DNA from: Panax quinquefolius
Taxonomy: Eukaryota; Streptophyta; Magnoliopsida; Apiales; Araliaceae
Direction: 5' to 3'
DNA: 64,000 bases
NCBI GenBank assembly: GCA_020205615.1
Contig: CM035170.1
Span: forward strand, 27,437,568-27,501,567
The notes beneath the pieces were generated by a model. It was not told the origin of the DNA. It saw only the letters and a list, made by a program, of their open reading frames with translations, and made no database searches. The translations under genes and the position numbers were made by a program. Of this stretch, positions 9,200-19,894 are shown piece by piece (the first letter of the stretch is position 1; every line of letters begins with the position of its first letter).

Positions 9200-11820
9200 T
9201 GTGAGACCCCAGATTTTATGAATAAAGATTTAATTTTTTTTTGAAATATTTGTTTTTAATATTATGGTGTGGATTTGAGATAATGTTATAGTTATGGGTA
9301 GTATTTATAAATTTTGCAAAGTATGCAAGTTGTCATATTATATTCGATTGGTCGGGGAATATTTTATCAAGGAATATTCATGCAAAGGCACAATCATTGG
9401 TGGATCCCGCAACAGAATTATTTTCGGATTGAGAAAACGACAAAAATATTTTATGAAAATAACGACGGAAGTTTTACCGTTAATACTGTTGAACTACTCG
9501 GTAGTAAAAGTACAGTAATACATGTGGTTGCATAGTAGCACGCGGTATTGATTATTGATGCTTACGTGATAAGTCACTCAGTTTTGTTGGTATTATTAAT
9601 GTAATAATACATAAAATCTTTTTATATAAAATAGAATATTTTTATAAAGTTATTCTATAAATAGAATATATTATATTCTATTATGCATAGGTTGCATAGT
9701 ATTTTGCATAGTAAAATCTTTTTATATAAAACAGAATACTTTTATAAAGTTATTCTATAAATAGAATATATTATATTCTATTATGCATAGTGTTGCATAG
9801 TATCTCGCATAGTGTTTTGCATAGTAAAATCTTTTTATATAAAACATAATACTTTTATAAAGTTATACATTTTATTAGACAATAATTAGAATATATTATA
9901 TTTTATTATGCATAGTGTTTGCATAGTGCCTGCATAGTATTTGCATAGTAAAATCTTTTGTAAAGTTATTCGTTTTATTAGATTATAAATAGAATATATT
10001 ATATTTTATTTAAAAGATTTTGCTTTAAATATGAACCGTCAAATTAAAGTAAATCAATCTGGACCGTTCATGAGTTAGTTACTATGCAGTCCATTTTTCT
10101 ATAAATAGAAGCTCATTCATTCATTATTTCTTACGAATTCACTGAAACTCTAAAGAGATAAACTATAGAGAGAAAGAAGAAAGTATTCTACTACAACACT
10201 ACTTATATATCTAGTACTCTTCTTCTTAAGGTAGGGAATATTATTTGTTGAACTCGTAAGGGGTGTTATTCTTTTGTATTCATGAAGAGGACTTATGTTA
10301 TTCCATTCTTTATTATTCTGTTGGAATAACATGTATACGCGGGCTACCCTATACTTGGTGACATTCTTCTATTATTACATCTTTTACTATTACATTTGGA
10401 ATATCCACATGCATGCTTTTTATTTGGACCCGGTTAAAAGTCTTTATTATTATTACATTGGAATATCACATCATGCATTTTACGCCAAACTTTGGTTCCG
10501 CTCTTTATTGGTATTACTGTTGGAATAACTTTTGTCATGCGAAATACCGCATGTATGGTGATTTCGTTATTATTCCGTTCTTTATTATTACATTTGGAAC
10601 ATCACATGCATGCTTACGCATTGACTTGGTTCCATTAATTATTATTCTGTTGGAATAACATGTCTATGTGAAGTACCGCATGCATGGTGATTTCTTTTGT
10701 TATTCCATTCTTTATTATACTCAATTGGTTAAAGTTTTGACTTCTATACTCCATGAAATTAGTGGAATATCCTTGATATTTGCGCTTCATCCAGTATCTT
10801 TTCATGAAAATATTCTTCTGAGCATTCTTGAATTTTACTCTACAAAGCAGTATCATGTTGACGATTTGGACGTTATTAGTTCCTGAATAAATTAATTCTT
10901 GAACTTGTTTTATTGAATTCTTATATCATTGTCATCATCCTCATGTTTATATTTTTTTTGAAAGTCATCTGTGGCCTGTAGTGCATAGATGGACTTGGTA
11001 TGATTATGACCAGGGACTATTTGGTGTAATCATGACCGTAATATTACAAATGATGTGAAAAAAGTCCTCATTGGCCCGTAGTGCATTGATGGACAGTTTT
11101 TGGTATGATTATGGCTATGGATTCTCTTTGGCCGTAGTGTAAAGATGAATTATTTTATGGCATGATCAGGACCGTTGATGAAAACATGAATACACAAATA
11201 TTCTTGGCCCGTAGTGTATGGATAATTGTGGTCGTGATACTAAAGAATATCCTTGACCGTAGTGCAGGGGTGATTCGATGATGTGGATTATTTATTAAGC
11301 TGAGTCCCAACGATTAAAGTGATGAAAAACCTTCTAAATCATAAAAGATAGTAGATTTTATTTTCTACTTGACTCTTTTAATGGATTGCTTGTTCCGCTG
11401 CAGTTAAACTTGATGTTTGTTATATTGTATCAGTTTAACTTTCATTTAAGACTAATGATAATTTATTCTGCATTATCTTAGTCATAATATTTCTTACTGG
11501 GCTAGTTGAGCTCACCCTTTCTTTCACTGTTCTCTTCAGGAAATGAGAACGTAGCTGGGACTAGTCGGAGAACAGAGTGATGGTCCTAGATGGTGCATTA
11601 GTAGTCCTCACTATTTTGTGAAATAGTGTGATAATAATTATAATGAGGACTCCTTTTGAGTTTGTATACTCTCTAGTAGACAATATTTGTATTCAAACTC
11701 ACAGTTTATGTTTTGTCGTATTGTACACGACAGTTGTATTATTAAGTTGTATTTGAATTTTTTACCATGTATCTGGCGACTCAAGATGGGTGATATATAC
11801 CTAATTTTGGGGGCGTCACA
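9200..11820 (+). repeat. E3 3' LTR
   Basis: The LTR runs 2,621 bp from TGTGAGACCCCAGATTTTATG to TTTTGGGGGCGTCACA. It has the same internal order as the 5' LTR, including U3 repeats (about 9605-9990), TATA box, donor-like AAG/GTAGGG at 10231 and the hairpin repeats (about 10295-10720). No protein-coding gene. Confidence 0.95.
10100..10107 (+). promoter_or_regulatory. LTR TATA box of E3 3' LTR
   Basis: TATAAATA in TCTATAAATAGAAGC, identical to the 5' LTR copy. In the 3' LTR it could drive read-through into flanking DNA. Confidence 0.65.
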
Positions 11821-11825
11821 AAAGT
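11821..11825. repeat. Target site duplication of E3, right copy (AAAGT)
   Basis: AAAGT directly follows the TCACA end of E3 and matches 3721-3725. Confidence 0.93.
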
Positions 11826-12540
11826 ATTCTGTTTTATATAAAAAAATTCTGTTTTATTACACTAATAATACTAATAAAACAAACTTTATCACCATTATTA
11901 TAATTCATAATATTAATCGACCAGGTCGTTTCTAGGAAAGAGGGGGCTTTCCAATAAGGAGTTCTCCCTATTGGCGCGCAATTAGGTGACCAAACCTCTC
12001 CTTGATAGAACTTCTAGACATCGTTAATATTGCATATAATAATATTAATAACTTTGTCGTCTCAATTATTGATTTAATAATATATAAAATATTGACAATA
12101 ATTGAATCAAATAACGTGAGATACTATGCAGCAATTACTGCAGCAATAATTGAACCAAACTGAGTGGCTTCTCACGTAAGCATCAATAATCAATACCGTG
12201 TGCTACTAAGCAACCACGCCTATTACTGTACTTTTAACATAGAGTGTTTCAACAATTAACAGTAAAACTTCCGCCGTTATTTTCATAAAGTATTTTTGTC
12301 GTTTTCTCAATCCGATAATAATTCTGTTGTTGGGTCCACCAATGATTGTGCCGTTGTACGAATATTCCTTGTTAAAACGAATATTCCCCGACCAATCGAA
12401 TATTATATAACAACTTGCGTACTTTGCAAAATTTATAAATATTACCCACAACTATAACATTATATCAAATTTACTCCATAATATTCAAAAATGATATTTA
12501 TAGAAAATTCATCTTTATTTATAAAAGTTGGGGTCTTACA
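11826..12540 (-). repeat. E2 3' LTR, proximal part (3' LTR start in E2 sense)
   Basis: This is the continuation of the E2 3' LTR after the nested E3. It ends GTTGGGGTCTTACA, the reverse complement of the LTR start TGTAAGACCCC. It carries a block of about 300 bp (about 11915-12160) that is absent from E3 and array LTRs but present in EA and Y. That block includes an inverted repeat, CCAATAAGGAG/CTCCCTATTGG (11951-11974), followed by GCGCGC. Confidence 0.92.
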
Positions 12541-12541
12541 A

Positions 12542-12553
12542 CTTCCCCTTCTT
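12542..12553 (-). other. E2 polypurine tract
   Basis: On the minus strand it reads AAGAAGGGGAAG next to the TGTAAGACC start of the 3' LTR. Confidence 0.85.
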
Positions 12554-12569
12554 ATGAAATTTCGCCCTC

Positions 12570-12760
12570 GAAATTAGGGTACGTACCTGGTATGTCGAAG
12601 AGGTAAGGATACCTTGATTTCATTTCAGATTCTAACTCCTAAGTCATTTCCTCAACATCGTGGTTTCTCCACAAAACTTTAACTTGAGGTATAACCTTGG
12701 AGCGTAGAATATGTTCTTTCTTATCCAAGATTTGAACAGGAACCTTTTATACGTCAAATC
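12570..12760 (-). pseudogene. E2 chromodomain tail, stop and frameshift
   Basis: This is the end of the polyprotein. In frame pieces it reads [30 protein letters not shown], then a stop, then ELESEMKSRYPYLFDIP. The stop replaces the Trp of EEMTW (TGG to TAG). This chromodomain-like module, which targets integration to certain chromatin in chromoviruses, identifies the Tekay/Del type. A frame change near 12745 separates it from the integrase C-terminus. Confidence 0.82.
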
Positions 12761-14120
12761 TTCCGCTATTTCTTCTGGTTCTAACTCAATAATGTGGTTC
12801 GGGTCTTCCACATATTTACGTAACATGGATATTTGAAAAACGTTATGAACACGAGACACACTTGGCGGTAAAGCGAGTCTATAGGCCACAGTTCCTACTC
12901 GATCGAGGATTAAAAATGGGCCGATGAATCGAGGATTGAGCTTTCCTCTCTTTCCAAATCTCATAAATCTTTTCCATGGAGCAACACGTAACAACACATT
13001 CCACTTCCTTTTGATGAAGATCAGCATAACTCTTTTGTCGATCTTGTGAGGTTTTTATACGTTATCGGATTGTTTGAATCTTTTCTGTAGTCATATGTAC
13101 CAACTCTGGTCCCAACAACGTTGCTTCACTCACCTCATCCCAGCATACTGGAGAACGACACTTTCTTCCATACAACGCCTCAAATGGAGCCATGCCAATA
13201 CTTGCTTGATAACTGTTGTTGTAGGAAAACTCCACCAATGGTAAGAACTTGTTCCAACTTCCCTTGAAGTCAAGGACACAGAGTCTTAATAGATCTTCAA
13301 GAGTTTGAATCGTCCTCTTCGACTGCCTATCTGTCTGAGGATGATATGCCGAGCTAAATCGTAAATCCGTGCCCATAGCTTTTTGCAAACTAACCCAAAA
13401 TCTTAAAGTGAATCTTGGGTCTCGATCAGAAACTATGGATACTGGTATACCATGCAATCTTACAACCTCGTTTATGTATATACGAGCAAGACGTTCAAGT
13501 GTATAAGTTTGTCGTATAGGTAAGAGGTGAGCAGACTTGGTCAATCTATCAACAATGACCCAAATTGCATCTATACCTTGAGAAACCTTGGGAAGACCAG
13601 TAACGAAATCCATGGTAATGTGCTCCCACTTCCATTCTGGAATTCCAAGTGGTTGCAATGGACCTTTTGGTACTTGATGCTCTGCCTTGACTCGTTGACA
13701 CGTTTGACTCCTTGAGATAAACAGCGCTATCTCTCTCTTCATATTGCCCCACCAAAATGTATGTCGAAGATCATGATACATTTTGGTACTCCTAGAATGG
13801 ATTGGAAATGGTGTGTTGTGCGCCTGCATCATGATTTTATACTTTAAATCAGGGTCGTTAGAAACACAAAGTCTGGAGTTGACTCAAAGTATTCCTTCTT
13901 CATCGATTCTTGCTTCCGGCATAGCACCTTCTTGAACTTTCTTCCTCAAACGCATCATCTCTAGGTCTGTAGCTTGAGCAGCTTTAACTTTATCAATTAA
14001 AGTTGGTACTACTTGTATATTCGCCATCATCACATGGGTCCCTGGAGTCTTTAACTCTATCTCCATCCTTTGCAAGTCAGACAAAATGGGCCTTTGCATT
14101 GACAATATCGCACTTTTCAC
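12761..14120 (-). pseudogene. E2 integrase
   Basis: Ty3/gypsy integrase. The N-terminal zinc domain is seen as [19 protein letters not shown] and SRSQTCQ; the first Cys of the CX2C pair is Ser. The catalytic core has TMDFVTGLP (first Asp) and SDRDPRF (second Asp), but the Glu in the QSERT motif is Lys (QSKRT), so the DDE triad is broken. The GPF-type C-terminus ([18 protein letters not shown]) follows. An in-frame TGA near 13882 (CGA to TGA) separates the leading segment 13884-14120, and there is a frame break between 13062 and 13027. Confidence 0.92.
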
Positions 14121-14485
14121 TACGCATATGATCTTCTACTCAACGCATCGCCTACCACTTCGCTTTTTCCAGGATGGTATTGGACGGTATGATCATAATC
14201 TTTCAATAGTTCAAGCCAACGTCGTTGTTGCATGTTGAGTTCCTTTTGAGTGAAGAAATATTTGAGGCTTTTATGATCTGTAAAGATATCCACTTTCTCC
14301 CCATACAAGTAATGCCTCCAAATTTTAAGTGCGAAGACAACAGCTGCCAACTCTAGATCATGAGTAGGATAATTCCTCTCATATTCTTTGAGTTGTCTTG
14401 ACACATAAGCTATGACTTTCCCATGTTGCATGAGAACACATTCCAACCCTTTGCCCGAAGCATCACTGTAGATGACGAATCCCTC
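14121..14485 (-). pseudogene. E2 RNase H domain
   Basis: RNase H of the polyprotein, in one frame with the RT upstream. The four acidic residues of the family are visible: SDASG, the Glu of DLELAAV, TDHKS and GDALS. It ends DALSRRSYA at 14120. The domain itself looks whole; it is listed as a pseudogene because the polyprotein around it is broken. Confidence 0.9.
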
Positions 14486-15613
14486 CGAGCCAGATGGTAT
14501 TGTCAGAACAGGTGCTAAAATGAGTCTCCTCTTGAGTTCTTGAAAACTCTTCTCACATTCTTCGCTCCAACCGAACTTTGTATCTTTTCGAGTCAGCTGA
14601 GTTAATAGAGTAGCGATTCGAGAAAATCCTTTCACGAATCTCCGATAATAACCAGCTAAACCGAGAAAGCTACGTACTTCGGTCACTAATTTAGGTTGCT
14701 CCCAGCTTTGAATTGCTTCAATTTTTACCGGGTCAACATATATTCCATGACTTGATACTACGTGCCCAAGGAATGCTACTTCCTCAAGCCAGAACTCGCA
14801 TTTCTTCAACTTGGCATAAAGCTTGTATTCACGAAGCTTTTGGAGTATCAGCCTCAAGTGTTGTTCATGATCTTCACGACTTTTGGAATAAATAAGGATG
14901 CCATTAATAAAGACGACCACAAAGAGATCCAAATAATCTTTGAATACTCGGTTCATCATATCCATGAGGGCAGTCGGAGCATTAGTCAATCCAAAAGACA
15001 TGACTAGGAATTCATAATGCCCGTACCGAGTTCTGAAAGCCGTCTTTGGAATGTCATCAGTTCTAATCTTCAATTGGTGATATTCGAAACGAAGATCAAT
15101 CTTTGAAAAGAATTTGGTTCATTGCAACTGGTTCAACATGTCATCAATACGTGGCAATGGGTACCTATTTTTAATGGTGACATGATTCAACTCCCGATAA
15201 TCAATACAAAGTCGCATACTCCCATCTTTCTTCTTCACGAATAGAACAAGAGCACCCCAAGGAGATGTACTAGGACAAATAAAGCCAATGTCTAGCAATT
15301 CTTGCAGTTGGGTCTTTAACTCGTGAAGTTCAATAGGAGCCATTCAATATGGGGCTTTCGAAATGGGTTTTATACCGGGTTCAAGGTCAATACAAAATTC
15401 AATTTCACGCTCAGGGGGTAAGCCAGGAAGTTCTTCAGGGAATACGTCAGAAAATTTATTAACAATAGAAATGTCATTCAAAACTGACGTATTATTGTTT
15501 AGATCCGTGACATGAGCTAAGAAAGCTTGACATCCATTTTTTAATAAACGAATAGCTTTATGGCTTGAGATGACAGTGATTGAGTTTAATAGTTTGGTTG
15601 CTTGAATTCGCAT
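14486..15613 (-). pseudogene. E2 reverse transcriptase, catalytic site lost
   Basis: RT of the Ty3/gypsy type with linker. Segments in order: LPGLPPEREIEFCIDLEPG (linker), [20 protein letters not shown] and LCIDYRELN (fingers), [20 protein letters not shown] (palm), [18 protein letters not shown] and [13 protein letters not shown] (connection). The metal-binding motif, FIDD in EA, reads FING at about 14900-14911, which abolishes catalysis. A TGA at the end of the linker (after KAPY, near 15344) and another break near 15119 split the frame. Confidence 0.92.
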
Positions 15614-16060
15614 AATAGGTTGGTTAGGAATATGAAAGCTAACAACCTTACGAAAACAATCAATTTATTCATGATGAGTAGTTAACCAATCAATCCCTAG
15701 AATCACATCAAATGCAAGTATTTTTAATGAAATAAGATCGACAGGTAATGTGAGGGTACCGATTTGAACCAAACAAGACTTATAAATAGTGGATGTAATG
15801 AAGGTTTCTCCCAATGGAGTTTCCACAGATAAGTCAAAGTCTAATTTCTCCGGAGTTAAATTTAATCGTTGAGCGCAAGTAGGAGAAATAAAAGAATGGG
15901 TAGAACCGGTATCAAATAAGGTATAGACTTCGCTAGAGTTTATGATAAACCTTCCTGTGATGACCTCGTTCGGGTTCCTTGCTTTCTGGGAGGTCACTAT
16001 AAATGCTCTCCCTTGCACTATCGGCTTTGACTTTTCTGGGACGACCTTTGGTGCCTCCAT
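15614..16060 (-). pseudogene. E2 aspartic protease
   Basis: A single open frame of 131 codons (16060 to 15665) covers the whole domain: TLFDTGSTHSFISP with an intact DTGS site, LGETFITSTIYKSC, and LAFDVILGIDWLTTHH near the end. It is the best preserved protease in the window. A stop at 15665-15667 follows HHE, so it is no longer joined to RT. Confidence 0.88.
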
Positions 16061-17170
16061 CCTAGCTTAACTTATCTTCGGTGAACAAAAAAATCGGGCT
16101 AGGTGACCTTCTCTTCCACAATTATAACATGCTTTGGATGGAATTGCGCAGTTTGGACTGATGTGTCCCTCCCCTCATCATTTGAAGCATATGATAGGTG
16201 GTCGTTCTCCTTCCTTAACAACGGGTGTTGGTGTTGACATCTTTCCATCATTGTTGAATCTCCTCTTCTTGAAATGTTCATTCTTATTGTTTTGGCCCTG
16301 ATTACCATCGAAGTGGTTACCATTTTTGTCTGTTGATTCCCTCCAAGCTTGTTATCACCGCTTCGATGACTGCTCTCACTAGTATTATCATTTTCCCGGC
16401 TGCTTTCTCTTGGTTGCGTTGACTCGTTATCGCGCTCCAATAACTGAGCTCTATTTACAACATCTGAATACAAACACAGTTTATGAGAAATTAGATATTG
16501 ACGTATCTCGAGTTTCAAACCTCTTAGAAACATCCGCGTCATTCTCTCCTCATTGTCAACTAAGTGAGACGTAAACCGGGACAACTCGGCAAACTTAGCT
16601 TCGTAATGCGACACGGTCATATTGTTCTGCTCTAACTTGATGAACTCTACCTCTTTCATTTGATGAATACTTTCGGGAAAGTACTTGTCATTGAATAGTT
16701 CTTGGAACTTTTCCCAAGACATCTTCAGTGCGGTAGGTTGAGTACGCATTACCGATTCCCACCAGCAATCTTCCTCTCCTCACAACATAAAGGTGGCAAA
16801 GGGAACCTTTTGCTCCTCGAAGCATCCCAAGACATCAAATATCTTGGTGATCTGCTTTTATCCACGTCTCCGCCTTAAGTGGTTTTGGTTCTCCAATAAA
16901 CTTCGGTGGTCCCAGCTCCTTGAAATGTTTAGCGGTGACCGTCCGAGAGTTGCCAGTGTTTCCACCTGCATTTTGGACAGGAGTCTCTCTTGCCTGATGT
17001 TGTACGAATTACAGAAAGCTCCTAACCATTCCATCGTTCGCCATTTGGTCGGTGTTTTTGTTCACCTGAGGATTATTGCCTTCCTGATGCACATTATCCA
17101 GGGTGTTTATTTGTGGTGACTCAACGGTCTCCTGTGCTCCATTAATATTCTCAACATTTTTGGATGTCAT
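16061..17170 (-). pseudogene. gag: E2 gag, several stops and a frameshift
   Basis: The start is ATG at 17170-17168 (MTSKNVENINGAQE). The frame stops early where GAA became TAA after MVRSFL. It shifts near 16855 (an extra base in ATAAAACAGATC) and meets a TGA near 16783 where relatives have Arg. From 16749 the capsid continues (SWEKFQELFNDKYFPES..MTVSHYEAKFAELSRF..MFLRGLKLEIRQYL). Two CCHC knuckles are recognisable but damaged: the second Cys of the first is a TGA stop, and the last Cys of the second is Phe. Confidence 0.9.
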
Positions 17171-17179
17171 TTTCAGATA

Positions 17180-17181
17180 CT
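17180..17181 (-). other. Candidate 3' splice acceptor upstream of E2 gag
   Basis: On the minus strand CCTTGTTTTGTAGCAG precedes the gag ATG by ten bases. It pairs in principle with the donor ACG/GTAAGGG at 18847, giving a leader intron of about 1,668 nt. Prediction only. Confidence 0.4.
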
Positions 17182-17337
17182 GCTACAAAACAAGGGTTAA
17201 TTGACATGTAACATATTATCACTATACTCTGACCGACCAATTAAATACCAAATAAACTTAGGTAGGTCATACTAGCGAAGGAATTTCCGTCTCCCACTCC
17301 TAGTTCTAGTCTCACATCTTAGCAGGATCATATCCTA

Positions 17338-17354
17338 AGCTTTGATATTCAACC
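17338..17354 (-). other. E2 primer binding site, mutated
   Basis: On the minus strand GGTTGAATATCAAAGC follows the LTR end. It is a decayed version of TTGGTATCAGAGC, the initiator-Met primer site. Confidence 0.7.
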
Positions 17355-19889
17355 TGTGGCGCCCCCAAAATAGGTATACATCACCCATCTTGAGTCGCCA
17401 AATACATGGTACATAATACAAATAAAAACTTAATTATACAACAGGAGTTGTGAGTTTTAATACAAATATTGTCTTCCAGACAATATACAAACTCAATGGG
17501 GTCCTCATTACATTTATTTTCACACTATTTCATAGAATACTGAGGACTGTTAATGCTATCATCTAGACCGTCACTCCGTTCCCCGAATAGTTCCTGCTAC
17601 GTTCTCATTTCTTAAAGAGAACAATGAAAGCAAAAAGGGGTGGGTGAACTCAACTAGCCTAGTAAGAAATATTATGACTAAGATAATGCAGAATAAATTA
17701 TCATTAGCCTTCAACAGTGTTAAACTGATAAAATATAACAAACATCAAGTTTAACTGCAGCGGAACAAGCAATCCATTAGAAGAGTCAAGTAGAGAATAA
17801 AATCTACTATTTTCTATGATTTAAAAGGTTTTTCATTACTTTAATTGCTGAGACTCAGCTTAATAAATAATCCACATCATCCCTGCACTACGGCCAAGGA
17901 TATTCATTAGTATCACGACCACAAATTATCCATGCACTACGGGCCAAGGATATTCGTGTATTCATCAATGGTCATGATCATGCCAACAACTGTCCATCAA
18001 TGCACTACGGGCCATGAAGACTGTTTTTACATCATTTATAACATTACGGTCATGATTACACCGAATAATCCCTGGTCATAATCATACCAAGTCCATCTAT
18101 GCACTACAGGCCACATATGACTTTCAACATAATATAAACATGAGGATGATGGCAATGATATAAGAATTCAATAAAACAAGTTCAAGAATTAATTTATCCA
18201 GGAACTATTAACGTCCAAATTGTCAACATTATACTTCTTTGTGGAATAAAATTCAAGAAAGCTCAGAAGAATATTTCCATGAAAGGATACTGGATGAAGC
18301 ACAAATATCAAGGATATTCCACTAATTTCATGGAGTATAGAAGTCAAAACTTTAACCAACTGAGTATAATAAAGAATGGAATAACAAAAGAAATCACCAG
18401 GCATGCAATAGACCGCACAGACAGGTTATTCCAACAGAATAATAAATAACGGAACTAACTCATGCGTAAACGCACAGACAGGATATTCTAACAGAATAAT
18501 AAATAATGGAACCAGGTCATGCGTAAACGCACAGACAGGATATTCCAACAGAATAATAAACAACGAAACTAGGTCATGCGTAAACACACAGACAGGATAT
18601 TCCAATAGAATAATAAAGAATGGAATAACAGAAGAATTTCACCACGTATACAGTATTTTGCATAGACAGGTTATTCCAACGTAATAATAAAGAATGGAAT
18701 AGCAAAAGAATTTCACCAAGTATAAGGTATCCTGCATATACAGGTTATTCCAAGAGAATAATAAATAATGGAATAACAGAAGTTCTCTTCACGAATAAGA
18801 AAAAAGAAAGAATACCCCTTACGAGTACAACAAATAATATCCCTTACCGTAAAAGAAGAGTATTCTGACTGGTAGGGCAAGGATATTCTTGAAGAAAACT
18901 TGCACTACGCTCAAAGCTTCTTAAGACTCTAAAGAAATATGCTCAAGATTATAGAAGAATTCTCTGAACTTCTGGTATGATTTTCAATTCTAACTAAGCA
19001 TCCTATTTATAGGAAAATAGAAAAGATACTATGCTGCACTATGAAATAAAATATAATATATTCTAATTATTGTCTAATAAAACAAATAACTTTATAAAAG
19101 TATTCTGTTTTATATAAAAAAAATTACTATGCAAAACACTATGCATAATAGAATATTATATATTCTATTTATAGTCTAATAAAACGAATAACTTTATAAA
19201 AGTATTCTATTTTATATAAAAAGTTTTTCTGTTTTATTACACTAATAATACTAATAAAACAAACTTTATTACCATTATTATAATTCACAATAGTAATCGA
19301 CCAGGTCGTTCCCAAGAAAGTGGGTGCTTTCTAATAAGGATTTCTCCCTATTGGCGCGCAATTAGGTGACCAAACCTCTCCTATTGACATCGTTAATATT
19401 GCAAATAATAATATTAATAACATTGTCATCTCAATTATTGATTTAATAATATATAAAATATTGACAATAATTGAATCAAATAACGTGAGATACTATGCAG
19501 CAATTACTGTAGCAATAATTGAACAAAACTGAGTGACTTCTCACGTAAGCATCAATAATCAGTACCATGTGCTACTATGCCACTACGCGTATTACTGTAC
19601 ATTTAAATCCGGGTGTTTCAAAAGTTAACGGTAAAACTTTCGCCGTTATTTTCATAAAGTATTTTTGTCCTTTTCTCAATCCGACAATAATTCCGTGTGG
19701 GGTCCACCAATGATTGTGCCATTGTACGAATATTCCCCGACCAATCGAATATTATATAACAACTTGCGTACTTTGCAAAATTTATAAATATTACCCACAA
19801 CTATAACATTATTTCAAATTTACTCCATAATATTCAAAAATGATATTTATAGAAAATTCATCTTTATTTATAAAAGTTGGTGTCTTACA
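17355..19889 (-). repeat. E2 5' LTR
   Basis: An uninterrupted LTR of 2,535 bp, from TGTGGCGCCCCCAAAATAGG on the plus strand to GTTGGTGTCTTACA. It has the same order and the same extra block of about 300 bp (19300-19520) as the E2 3' LTR, with which it is clearly paired. Hairpin repeats lie at about 18370-18780. No protein-coding gene. Confidence 0.94.
19004..19011 (-). promoter_or_regulatory. LTR TATA box of E2 5' LTR
   Basis: TATAAATA on the minus strand within CTATAAATAG; this is the promoter that would drive E2 transcription. Confidence 0.72.
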
Positions 19890-19894
19890 ACTTT
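19890..19894. repeat. Target site duplication of E2, right copy (ACTTT)
   Basis: ACTTT follows the GTCTTACA end of E2 and matches 1877-1881. Confidence 0.9.

Larger units (their letters stand above)
3726..11820 (+). mobile_element. E3: internally deleted, non-autonomous chromovirus
   Basis: This is a complete plus-strand LTR retrotransposon of 8,095 bp: 5' LTR 3726-6404, primer site 6406-6418, gag and protease remnants, a short pol remnant, the integrase C-terminus, polypurine tract 9187-9198, and 3' LTR 9200-11820. Boundaries are proven by TG..CA ends with a 5-bp inverted repeat (TGTGA/TCACA; TCATA in the 5' LTR) and the AAAGT duplication. The two LTRs match closely along their length, which suggests a fairly recent insertion. 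The RT catalytic core and the integrase core are missing through internal deletions. The RT deletion junction is shared with the array at 23278-49329, so E3 was probably mobilised in trans. Confidence 0.93.
1882..19889 (-). mobile_element. E2: decayed Ty3/gypsy chromovirus (Tekay/Del-like), carrying nested E3
   Basis: This is a complete minus-strand LTR retrotransposon, about 9.9 kb once the nested E3 (3726-11820) and one TSD copy are subtracted. Order in its own sense: 5' LTR 17355-19889, primer site about 17338-17354, gag, protease, RT, RNase H, integrase and chromodomain tail (17170 down to about 12570), polypurine tract 12542-12553, and 3' LTR 12540 down to 1882. Termini are TGTAAGACCCC and GGGGC..CACA, and the TSD is ACTTT. 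All domains are recognisable, but stops, frameshifts and active-site losses (RT FIDD to FING, integrase E to K) make it non-functional. It inserted into LTR X. Confidence 0.93.

Noticed and set aside
12570..17170. Endogenous pararetrovirus (caulimovirid)
   Set aside because: The order gag-protease-RT-RNase H-integrase with LTRs, primer site and target duplications is that of a Ty3/gypsy retrotransposon. An integrase is present, and no movement-protein-like region was seen.
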